64,000 nt of DNA from Clostridium nigeriense (lineage in GTDB: Bacteria; Bacillota; Clostridia; Clostridiales; Clostridiaceae), in NCBI RefSeq assembly GCF_900086595.1, contig NZ_LT575472.1, forward strand, positions 779,046 to 843,045. The letters run 5' to 3'. How positions within the stretch are numbered: position 1 is the first letter of the stretch; each line of letters opens with the position of its first letter. A program made the translations under genes and the position numbers. The notes below the pieces were generated by a model, which saw only the letters and a program-made list of their open reading frames with translations, searched no databases and had not been told where the DNA came from. Shown piece after piece: positions 1-9,600 of the stretch.

Positions 1-1
1 T

Positions 2-805
2 GAAGATAAAAAAGTTGCAGAAGCAGTTGAAATAGAATTACCTAAGATTGCAGAAGCGATAGATGGAATAGTAGAAAGAATACACAAGGGCGGAAGATTA
101 ATCTATATAGGGGCTGGTACTTCAGGAAGGCTAGGTATATTAGATGCATCAGAATGTCCTCCAACTTATGGGGTTTCAGAAGAATTAGTTCAAGGAATAA
201 TTGCTGGAGGAAAAGAAGCAATATTTAGAGCTAAAGAAGGAGCAGAAGACTCAAAAGAATTAGCAGTAGAAGACTTAAAAAATAAATCATTAAGCAAAAA
301 TGATATTGTTGTTGGTTTAGCTGCATCAGGTAGAACACCATATGTGATAGGTGGATTAGAATATGCAAATAGAATAGGAGCCTTAACAGTTTCAATAACC
401 TGCAATGCTGATTCAGAAGTATCAAAGGCAGCTAAGATTTCAATAGCACCAGTTGTTGGAGCAGAGGTTATAACAGGATCAACAAGGTTAAAATCTGGTA
501 CAGCACAAAAGCTAGTTTTAAATATGTTATCCACAGGAACTATGATTAAATTAGGTAAGGTTTATGGGAACTTAATGATAGATGTAAGAGCCACTAATGA
601 AAAGTTAGTTGAAAGAGCAAAAAAAATAGTTTGTGAAGCAACTGGAGTAACTAGAGAAGAAGCAGAAAAATTATTAAATAAAACTGATTTTGATGTTAAA
701 TTATCAATATTTATGATTCTTTCAAAATTAGAAAAAGAAGAAGCAAAGAGACTATTAAATGAAAGCAAAGGATATATTGCTGAAGCATTAAAAATCATTA
801 ACTAA
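2..805 (+). CDS. murQ: N-acetylmuramic acid 6-phosphate etherase, 5' end missing
   Basis: MurQ splits the D-lactyl ether of MurNAc 6-phosphate to give GlcNAc 6-phosphate and lactate, a cytoplasmic step of peptidoglycan salvage. The reading frame is open from the window edge, and about 267 residues remain of the roughly 300 usual for the family. The SIS-domain signature [20 protein letters not shown] lies about 37 residues into the visible part, followed by the [14 protein letters not shown] loop. The C-terminal helical part ([21 protein letters not shown]) is intact. The gene is followed by murP, mupG and murR, the order known for MurNAc catabolic operons in Firmicutes, which strengthens the call. 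The true start lies outside the window. Confidence 0.96.
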   Translation, partial: EDKKVAEAVEIELPKIAEAIDGIVERIHKGGRLIYIGAGTSGRLGILDASECPPTYGVSEELVQGIIAGGKEAIFRAKEGAEDSKELAVEDLKNKSLSKNDIVVGLAASGRTPYVIGGLEYANRIGALTVSITCNADSEVSKAAKISIAPVVGAEVITGSTRLKSGTAQKLVLNMLSTGTMIKLGKVYGNLMIDVRATNEKLVERAKKIVCEATGVTREEAEKLLNKTDFDVKLSIFMILSKLEKEEAKRLLNESKGYIAEALKIIN

Positions 806-831
806 AATAATAAAAAACGGAGGATGAAACT

Positions 832-1119
832 ATGAATAATGCAGAAATTGCTAGAAATTTAGTAGAATTAGTTGGTGGAAAAGAAAATATCTTATCTGTA
901 GCGAATTGTATGACTCGCTGCAGATTAGAGTTAAAGGATTACTCTAAAGTAGATATGGAGAGAATTAAAAAGTCTGAAGGTGCTTTAGGAGTAGTAAAGG
1001 CTGAAGGACAACTTCAAGTAATATATGGACCTGGAAAAGTAAATAAAGTTACTACAGAAGTAAGTAAAATAGTTGGAAAGCAAGTTTTAGTAGGTGATGA
1101 TGCAGTGAAAGATTCTTAG
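832..1119 (+). CDS. murP: PTS EIIB domain left from a truncated MurP
   Basis: This 95-residue product is a complete glucose-family PTS EIIB domain. The phosphoryl-acceptor cysteine lies in the NCMTRCRLEL motif near residue 27, and the IKKSEGALGVV and LQVIYGPGKVNKV segments follow. In the full protein the domain is joined to a membrane EIIC domain that imports MurNAc and phosphorylates it. Here a stop follows KQVLVGDDAVKDS, and the next bases, in another frame, encode the last part of an EIIC domain. About 26 bases separate it from murQ, and GGAGG precedes its ATG. It could still be made as a free EIIB, but it cannot transport sugar alone. The murP name rests on the operon context. Confidence 0.85.
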   Translation: MNNAEIARNLVELVGGKENILSVANCMTRCRLELKDYSKVDMERIKKSEGALGVVKAEGQLQVIYGPGKVNKVTTEVSKIVGKQVLVGDDAVKDS

Positions 1120-1379
1120 GAATTGGAGAAGCATTAATATATGGTATAACACTACCTCTTGGAAAACCTTTCTTAGGTGCTTGTTTAGGAGCAGGTGTTG
1201 GTGGAGCTGTAATGGCTTTATTCAAAGTTGGAGCAGTTGCAATGGGAGTATCAGGATTACCATTAGCATTATTAATAGCTGATGGAAAAATGATAGTATT
1301 CCTAGTAGGTGTAGTAGCATCTTATATAGCTGGATACCTATTTACAGAAATGTTAGGATTTGAAGACCCAATAGAATAA
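1116..1379 (+). pseudogene. murP: C-terminal fragment of PTS EIIC (murP remnant)
   Basis: In the third frame this stretch encodes LGIGEALIYGITLPLGKPF followed by a hydrophobic Gly/Ala-rich tail that ends GFEDPIE and a stop, typical of the end of glucose/MurNAc-family EIIC domains. It has no start codon with a ribosome site. Its frame differs from the EIIB domain it abuts. About 300 residues of the membrane domain, which normally lie between EIIB and this fragment, are absent. The simplest reading is an internal deletion that also shifted the frame. An assembly error is the alternative. About 88 residues are recognisable. Confidence 0.85.
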
Positions 1380-1384
1380 TTAAG

Positions 1385-1478
1385 AATTAAAAATGAAGAA
1401 TGAAGAATTAATGATATAACTCAACGAGTTGAGTTATTGAAATGGAAATAAAAAAAACTCCTACGGGAGTTTTTTTCC
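1385..1478. repeat. AT-rich intergenic repeat with hairpins (copy 1)
   Basis: The segment 1385-1413 (AATTAAAAATGAAGAATG and onward) matches 61588-61616 at 28 of 29 positions, and in both places an ACTCC/GGGAGT hairpin with a T-run follows. Here a second small hairpin (AACTCAA-CGAG-TTGAGTT, about 1417-1436) lies between the two. The element sits between murP and mupG, genes that elsewhere form one operon. Related but more diverged copies are listed at 16610, 45062 and 47540. Confidence 0.6.
1451..1477 (+). terminator. Rho-independent terminator after the murP remnant
   Basis: An A-run and ACTCC pair with GGGAGT and a run of seven T around a three-base loop. The stem is symmetrical, so it may work in both directions. 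It would reduce transcription from murQ-murP into mupG. Confidence 0.75.
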
Positions 1479-1529
1479 TAAATTTTTAATTTTTAATTTT
1501 ACATTTTACATTTAAGAAGGTGGTATTTT

Positions 1530-2606
1530 ATGAGTTATGGTTTTTCAGTTTATTTTGGGTTAGATAATACGAAAGAGGAAAATATTCAATTACTTAAAGA
1601 TGCACACAATCTTGGATTTACTAGAATATTTACATCCTTACACATTCCAGAGGCTAATTATGATATTTTAAAAATAGAAGTTAGAGAGTTTTTTAAACTA
1701 GCTAAGGAATATGAGATGGATATAATTAGCGATATATCTCCTAATACTTTTAAATTTTTAGACTTAGAGGATATGGATTTAAAAGGACTTAGGGATATGG
1801 GAGTAAAAACTATAAGAATTGATTTTGGCTATAGTGAAGAAGAGATAGCTAAGATGAGTAAAAATAATTATGATATAAAAATTCAATTAAATGCTTCTAC
1901 TATTACAGAAGAATTTTTTTATGAATTAGATAAGCATTCTCCTAATTATGAAAATATTGATGCTCTTCATAATTTCTATCCTAGAGTAGGAACGGGTATT
2001 TCGGAAGAATGTATGATAAAGAAAAATAATTTATTAAAACTAAGAGGAATTAAACCTTGTGCCTTTGTTCAATCAAATAATAGAAAGAGAAGTCCTTTAA
2101 AGGATGGTCTTCCAACTCTTGAGGATCATAGAGATTTAGGGGTAAGGGAAGCTTCTAATCATTTATTTGCATTAGGAAATACTTCTGTATTTATTGGAGA
2201 TTCCCTTCCAAGTATTTCAGAACTAAAAGAATTATCATCACTAAGTCCAGATGTAATAGAACTGGATATAGAAGTAAAAACTGATGATAAGGTTATTCTT
2301 AGATTATTAAATGAAGTATATTCTTCAAGAACAGATGAGGCAAGAGATGCTATTAGAGCAAGTGAAAGTAGACTTATATTAAATGGAGATATCATAGAAC
2401 CTTTTAATACAATAAAAAAGGAATATGGAGATATAACAATAGATAATAAGGAGTATCAAAGATATATGGGTGAGCTACAAATAGTAAAAAATAATCAAAA
2501 GAAAGATAATAGGACAAATGTTGTAGCTTCTGTTTTACAAAAGGATTTTTATTTATTAAAATATATACAGAGTGGTAAAAAATTTCACTTTAATGTAAAT
2601 AAATAA
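1530..2606 (+). CDS. mupG: 6-phospho-N-acetylmuramidase, DUF871 family
   Basis: The 358-residue protein belongs to the DUF871 family. Its characterised member, MupG of Staphylococcus aureus, cleaves MurNAc-6-phosphate-GlcNAc from cell-wall turnover into MurNAc 6-phosphate and GlcNAc. The N-terminal barrel begins with GFSVYFGLDNTKEENIQ and includes LGFTRIFTSLHIPE, both typical of the family; the HNFYPRVGTGIS segment around residue 150 is also conserved. No signal peptide is present, so the enzyme is cytoplasmic. Its product feeds MurQ. AAGAAGGTGG lies just upstream of the ATG, and murR starts 20 bases downstream, so mupG and murR are cotranscribed. Specificity is inferred from family and context. 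Confidence 0.88.
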   Translation: MSYGFSVYFGLDNTKEENIQLLKDAHNLGFTRIFTSLHIPEANYDILKIEVREFFKLAKEYEMDIISDISPNTFKFLDLEDMDLKGLRDMGVKTIRIDFGYSEEEIAKMSKNNYDIKIQLNASTITEEFFYELDKHSPNYENIDALHNFYPRVGTGISEECMIKKNNLLKLRGIKPCAFVQSNNRKRSPLKDGLPTLEDHRDLGVREASNHLFALGNTSVFIGDSLPSISELKELSSLSPDVIELDIEVKTDDKVILRLLNEVYSSRTDEARDAIRASESRLILNGDIIEPFNTIKKEYGDITIDNKEYQRYMGELQIVKNNQKKDNRTNVVASVLQKDFYLLKYIQSGKKFHFNVNK

Positions 2607-2626
2607 AAAGAATAGTAGGGTGGAAA

Positions 2627-3475
2627 ATGAACGTATTACAATATATTAAACAGAATTTTGAGAGTTTTACTGATAGAGAAAAATCAATAGCAGAATACCT
2701 TTTAAGTAATAAAAAAAGTATTATTAGTATGTCAGCAAAGGAAATAGGAGATGTAACAAATACATCAGCTCCAACAGTAGTGAGATTTTCTAAAAAAATA
2801 GGTTTTGATTCATTAAATGAAATGAAGTTACAATTATCGTTAAACTTACAAAGTGATGAAGATAATGCAGATTTTGAATATCTTCATAGTGATTTATCTA
2901 CAAAAAATATAATTAGAGGAGTAAAAAGCTCAATAGACTCCATAATGAATCAAACTGTTGGGGTATTAAAAGAAGAAGAGCTAGAAAAGGCTATAGATAT
3001 ATTAAATAAAGCTAATAATGTTTATATATTTAGCGTAGGTAATTCTAGTTTAGTAGCTATGGATTTTTATTACAAGTTAAGTAGAATTAATAAGAGATGT
3101 ATAGCTCATAATGATACTCATTTACAAATGACTGCATCAGCACTTATGGAAAAAGGTGATGTTGCAATTGCAATTTCATATTCTGGAGAAACTAAGGAAG
3201 TATTAAAGTGCGTTGAAAATGCTAAAAAAGATGGGGTACCTGTTATAGCTATTACTAAATCAAGCATAAGTAATACATTAGCTGATCTATCTGATATAGT
3301 ATTAAGAGTACCTTTTGTTGAAAAATCTTTAAGAGAAGGGGCTATGAGTTCAAGAATTTCACAGTTAGCAGTAATTGATATGTTATTCTTAGGAATGGCA
3401 AGAACAAACTTAAAGGTTGTTGAAGAAAAGCTAAGGGTAACTAGAAAAGCAATAGAAGAATTTAAAGTTAAATAA
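2627..3475 (+). CDS. murR: RpiR-family MurNAc operon regulator
   Basis: This 282-residue regulator has an N-terminal RpiR helix-turn-helix (residues about 1-77; MSAKEIGDVTNTSAPTVVRF is the recognition region). A SIS sugar-phosphate-binding domain follows (about 115-250) with VYIFSVGNSSLVA and AIAISYSGETKEVL. In MurNAc operons such proteins repress murQ and its neighbours and are released by MurNAc 6-phosphate; that ligand is inferred here. It lies at the end of the operon, just after mupG, and a hairpin follows its stop codon. RBS: GTAGGGTGG before the ATG. Confidence 0.85.
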   Translation: MNVLQYIKQNFESFTDREKSIAEYLLSNKKSIISMSAKEIGDVTNTSAPTVVRFSKKIGFDSLNEMKLQLSLNLQSDEDNADFEYLHSDLSTKNIIRGVKSSIDSIMNQTVGVLKEEELEKAIDILNKANNVYIFSVGNSSLVAMDFYYKLSRINKRCIAHNDTHLQMTASALMEKGDVAIAISYSGETKEVLKCVENAKKDGVPVIAITKSSISNTLADLSDIVLRVPFVEKSLREGAMSSRISQLAVIDMLFLGMARTNLKVVEEKLRVTRKAIEEFKVK

Positions 3476-3502
3476 TAAAAATAGAATATAATTTATATTA
3501 TT

Positions 3503-3534
3503 AAAGGTTGTGGTTTAAACTACAACCTTTTTTA
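3503..3534 (+). terminator. Terminator after murR
   Basis: AAAGGTTGTGGTTTAAAC pairs with TACAACCTTT with one weak position and is followed by TTTT. It closes the mupG-murR unit before the long glucan synthase gene. Confidence 0.75.
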
Positions 3535-3651
3535 TATTACTAACACAAATGATTAATATTTCATGTTTTTGCAAATAATAAATCTATCTAATGGGAAAAA
3601 TACTTTAATGTTTATGAGTTTAAATAAAGTAATAAGAAAGGGGATTTATTT

Positions 3652-6600
3652 GTGAAAGATGAAGTAGTTAAAAACAGTAGAAAAACTGTCCTTATGGAAT
3701 TAAATGAAGCTTTTAAGGGGATTATTCATAATCATAAATATCTAAATAAGTTAGTAAAGCAGGGAGAAGAGGTTATCCCTTCAGCTGAATGGATTTTAGA
3801 TAATATTTATTTAATAGAAAAGGAATTTAAAACTATAAAGCATAACCTTCCTTATAGTTACTTTGAGAAGCTACCTAATATAGAGATAGAGGGGATAAGT
3901 TATCCTAGAATTTATAGTTTTGCAAAGGATTATATAGATGTAAACCAAAGCATTAAAGATGAGGAAGATCCAATTAAATTTATAAATAATTTGAATGAAG
4001 ATTTTACTATTGGAGAGTTATGGGCATTTCCATTGATGTTAAGAATAGCTTTAATTATAAATCTTGCATTAATAGTAAATGATATGGTGGTTCTTCAAAA
4101 ACAAAGATTAGGTGCTAAGGATTTAGCTAATATAGTAATAGATTATTATGAAAATAAAAATATAGAATCTCTGCTATCAAAGATTGAAGAAAAATATCCT
4201 ATAATAAATAGAAATAATGATAATAAAAATGAAATTAATTATTTAGGAGAAGATAAAAGCTTACATGATGGCTTATTTTCACCTGAATTTATAGATAAGT
4301 TCTTTAGCATTTTAAGAGATAATTCCATTGAGGATGAGAGAATATATAATTTCGCATTAAAAAGATTAAAGGCAGAAGAAAATAGTAGTTTTGAAAAAGA
4401 AATAATAAAGGAACATATTAAAGAAGGAAGTATAGCAACAGCTATTGGATTAAATATAAATTCCTTAAGAATAATGGATTCGATTAATTGGAAAAAGTTC
4501 TTCCAAGAAACTTCTAAGGCAGAAAAACTATTAATGAAAGATCCAGCTGGAGTCTATAATAATATGGACTTTGAAACTAAGGACTATTATAGGCATAAAG
4601 TTGAAGAAATATCTAATAAAACCAATATAGATGAAATTCAATTAATAAAAGTTGCTTTAGAACTTAGTAGCCTATATTTAGATGATAAAAATTTATACAA
4701 AAAGCATATTGGTTATTACTTGGTAGATGATGGAGTAGAAGAGCTTTTAAGAAGGTTTGGAATAAATAAAAATATAAATAAAGGAATTCCTGAAACATCA
4801 TATATATTATCTATAATAATTGGAACTATTTTAGTTGATTTAGTTATTTTATTATTAACGTATTTTATACCACTAAGCTTTAGCTTAGGGCAATATATTT
4901 TTGCATTTATTTTAATGCTCATTCCCTCTAGTGAAGTTGTGATTTCTTTATATAACTGGTTTATTGCAAAGATCACAAAGGTTAGCTTTATACCCAAAAT
5001 GGATTATCCTAATGGGATACCTGAAGAAGATAAGACTATAGTAGTTATTCCATGTATTTTTAGTAATGGCAGTGATGTAATTAATTTATTAAAAAGATTA
5101 GAAGTTTATTATTTAGCTAATAGAGATAAGAATATATACTTTGCTTTGCTAGGAGATTTATTTGATAGCAATAATGAGAATGAGGATATAGATAAAGATA
5201 TTAATGAGGAAGGATTAAGATTTATAAATAAATTAAATGAAAAGTATTCAAAGGAAGACAGTAATACTAGGTTTTTCTTCTTAAATAGAAAAAGATTATT
5301 TAATCCTTCTGAAGGAATATATATGGGCTATGAAAGAAAAAGGGGAAAGCTCATGGAGTTTATGGCCTTAATAAAAGGAAATAAGAAAACTAGTTATAAT
5401 ATAATAAGCTCCAATATTGAAGTTTTAAGAGATGCTAAATACATAATAACACTAGATAGTGATACCTTCTTGCCTATAGGTAGTGCAAATAAAATGATTT
5501 CAGCTATGAGTCATATTTTAAATAGACCATATATTGAAGGAAACAGTGTAATAAGAGGCTATAGTATAATGCAACCTAAGGTAAGCATTAATTTAGAAGA
5601 TAAACATAAAACTTATTTTTCAGAGATTTTTGCAGGGGATGCTGGGGTAGACGCATATTCAATAGCTTCTTCAGATACATATCAAGACTTATTTAATGAA
5701 GGTATATTTACTGGTAAGGGAATTATAGAAATTAATAGTTTCTACAATATATTAAAGGATGAAATTAAAGAAAATACTGTACTATCTCATGATTTAATTG
5801 AAGGAGCTTTAACTAGGTGTGCTTTAGTTACAGATATTGAAGTTGTTGATGGGTATCCATCAAGTTATTTATCAAGCGCTTTAAGATTACACCGATGGGT
5901 AAGAGGAGATTGGCAAATAGCAGGTTTTTTATTTTCGAGTAAGCTATCTCCTATATCTAAGTGGAAGATATTTGATAACCTTAGAAGAAGTCTTCTAGCA
6001 CCAAGTCTATTAATTGGTTTAATTTCAACTTTAACAATACTTAGGGGAGCAGTTCAAATTTCAATCCTATTATTTTTAGCTATAATAGTTCCATTAGTTT
6101 TTACAGTTACAGATTTTGTTGTTACCCCTAAAAAGAAGCTGATGGGAACTTTTAAAAATATAAGGCAAATAATACTTATTATAAGTTTTATTCCATACCA
6201 AGCTTATTTAATGATAGATGCTATAGTTAGAACTTTATATAGATTAATGATATCTAAGAAAAACTTACTTCAATGGAAAACTGCTGAGAAAGTAGAGAGG
6301 TCAGTTAAAAATACTTATTCATGGTATTATGAAAAAATGTGGATTTCCCCAGCTATTGCTATATTTATATTTACTGTTAGTTTTTCAAATTCATTTGAAA
6401 TAATAATAACGACTATACCAATAGCTATTTTATGGGCATTAGCTCCAATGATTGCATGTAGAATATCAAAGGAATACAAGGTTATAGAAGATAGGCTTGA
6501 AATTGAGGAAGAAGAGTTTTTAAGGGAAGTATCAAGAAGAACTTGGGCTTATTATGAAGACTTTGTAAATGAAGAAAATAACTATTTAGCTCCAGATAAT

Positions 6601-9600
6601 TATCAAGAAAAACCTTATAAAGGTATAGCTCATAGAACTTCACCTACCAATATTGGAATGGGCTTAATTAGTAATATAGTTGCCTATGACTTAGGTTATC
6701 TTTCAATAGGAGAAGTTATTTATAGACTCGAATTAATATTAGATGGAATGAGGGGACTTGAAAAATACAATGGTCATTACTTAAACTGGTATGATACAAA
6801 AACAAAGTTATCCCTATGGCCAAGATACATATCCACAGTAGATAGTGGAAATCTTTTAGGATACCTGTGGATAATTAAGGAAGAAATTAGAACTTTTAGA
6901 AATAAAGCAATAGTTAGGGAAAAAGAAATATTAGCATTAAAAGATACTTTTTCCTTAGTTAGAAAAGATGATAAGGAAGAATTTTATGATGGGCTTCCAG
7001 ATGATATAAAATTAAAGGATTATAAAATTGCCTTAGAAGAAGAATTACAAAAGATTAAGAGCAAAATAGAAAAAATTAATGAAAATAAGGATGAAAAGAA
7101 CAATAAGGAGTATTACTGGCTAAAAAAATTAAAAAAAGAAATTGAAAGAAAAATAGATTTTTATGATTTTGTTTTTGATGGAATTGAAAAGCTAGTATTA
7201 GATTCCTTTAATGATTATAGAATGCCAAATTTACTTCAAATTATTAATACCTTACAAGATATTAAAGAGGCTTCTGGAGAGGAGTTTCAAGAAATACTAG
7301 ATAAGAAAATAGTTAAACTTAAAGAATTTGATGAAAGAATTAATATATTAGCATCAGAAATTGATAGTATTATGGAAGATATGAAGTTTGGATTCCTATA
7401 CAAAAAAGAAAGAGGATTATTTGCTATTGGATATAATATAGAAGAAAATTCATTAGGAAACTCTTATTATGATTTAATGGCCTCAGAAGCAAGAATAGCT
7501 TCATTATTATCCATAGCAAGAGGAGAAATCCCAAAGGAGCATTGGTATAACTTAAGTAGAAATATGACTAAGGCTTTTGGATATAAAACATTAGTATCTT
7601 GGAGTGGAACTATGTTTGAATATTTCATGCCATTTCAAATAATAAAAAACTTTAATAATACTATTTGGTCTTTAACTTATTCTTCTGTAGTCAATTCTCA
7701 AAGAGCTTATGGAGAAAAGAAAAATATACCTTGGGGAATATCTGAATCTGCTTATTACGAGTTCGATGTAAGCCAAAATTATCAATATAAAGCTTTTGGA
7801 GTTCCTGGAATAGGGTTAAAAAGAGGATTAGAAGATGAAGTTGTAGTTTCACCATATTCATCAATTATGACACTACCTTTAGATAAAAAATCATCTTTAG
7901 AAAATCTAAAAAGGCTTTATGATTTGAAGGCTTATGGAAGATATGGATTTATTGAGGCAATAGATTATACTAAAGGAATTGAAGATCCTAAAGAAGTTAG
8001 ATGCTACATGGTTCACCATTTAGGAATGTCACTGCTTGCCTTAGATAATATATTAAATAGAAATATATTAATGGAAAGATTCCATAGTATTCCTGAAATT
8101 AAAGCAGTAGAAATTTTATTAAAGGAAAGAATTCCTGAAAATATAGTTTTTGATAGAGATATAGATATTACTAATACAAATAATAAAATAATGGAAAGAG
8201 AAAACTTTATACCAAGGGTATTTACAGGAAGCAAGAGAGAAAATCCAGAGGTTTTATTACTTTCTAATGGTAGCTATTCTACAATGATTTCTGATAATGG
8301 TAGTGGATACTCTAAAAAAGATGATATGACTATTTATAGGTGGAAGGGAGATAGTACTTCTGATAGTAGTGGAATGTTTTTTTATATTAAGAATTTAAAT
8401 TCTAATGACTATTGGAGTGCAACCTATGAACCATGTAAAGAAGAAAATGAGGATTATACAGTTGAATTTACCTTGGATAAAGCAAGGTTTGAAAGAAATG
8501 ATGGTAATATAAATACTAAATATGAAGTTATGTTATCTAGTGAAGATAATTTAGAAATTAGAAAAATTACCTTGAAAAATAATGCAGAAAAGCAAAGAAC
8601 TATAGAAATAACTAGCTATTTAGAAGTTACATTGCAGTCCTTTGAGGGGGATGCAGTTCATCCTAGTTTTTCTAATTTATTTATAAGCACAGAGTATAAT
8701 GAAGAAGCTAAGGCTCTAATAGGAAATAGAAGACCAAGAGCAGAAGGTGCTACTACTCATTATATTTTTCATAGTGTAGTAAGCAATAATGAATTAGAAG
8801 GGGACTTAACTTATGAAACCTCAAGGCTTAATTTCATAGGAAGAAACAGAAATTTAAAATCTCCAGAAGTTATGGATAATGATGCACCACTTCAAAATAC
8901 AGTAGGAACTGTATTAGATCCAATTATGAGTATTAGAAGTAGAGTTACATTAAAACCAGGGGCAGAGGGCGTTATTTACTACTTAACTGGAACTGGAGAA
9001 AGTAAAGAAGAAGTATTAGATTTAATATACCAATATAAAGATATTCCTATAATTGAAAAATCCTTAGATTCATATAATTATTCTACTCAATTAGAGCTTA
9101 AACATATAGGAATTAGATCAGCTCAAGCTAATATATATCAAAGCTTAGCCTCTTATTTACTTTATCTTCATAGTGGAAGAAAGAATAGAGAAGAATATAT
9201 AAAAAATATTAATATGAATCAAGAAAACTTATGGGCTTATGGAATATCAGGAGATTTACCAATTATATTATTAATTATTTATGGTGAAGAAGACATAGAT
9301 TTATTAAGGCAAGTTATTAATATGCACTATTACTTTAAAAATAAAGGGATTAAAAGTGATTTAGTAATTTACAATGAAGAAGAATTATCTTATGAAGAAC
9401 CTTTGCAAAAGGATATAATATCTACAGTTAAAAACTCTGTGGAAAGAGAAAATATAAATAAGGCTTCTGGAATATTCATTCATAATAAATCAACTATGGT
9501 TGAAGAAGTTAAAAACTTCTTAATAGGTATTTCAAGACTTTATATAGATTCTAAAAATGGAAATTTAGCTAATCAGTTAATAGAAGCTACTAATTTTGAT

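Noticed and set aside
190-534. 114-residue minus-strand frame over murQ
   Set aside because: The + strand encodes clear MurQ motifs across the same bases; the antisense frame is a by-product of its codon bias.
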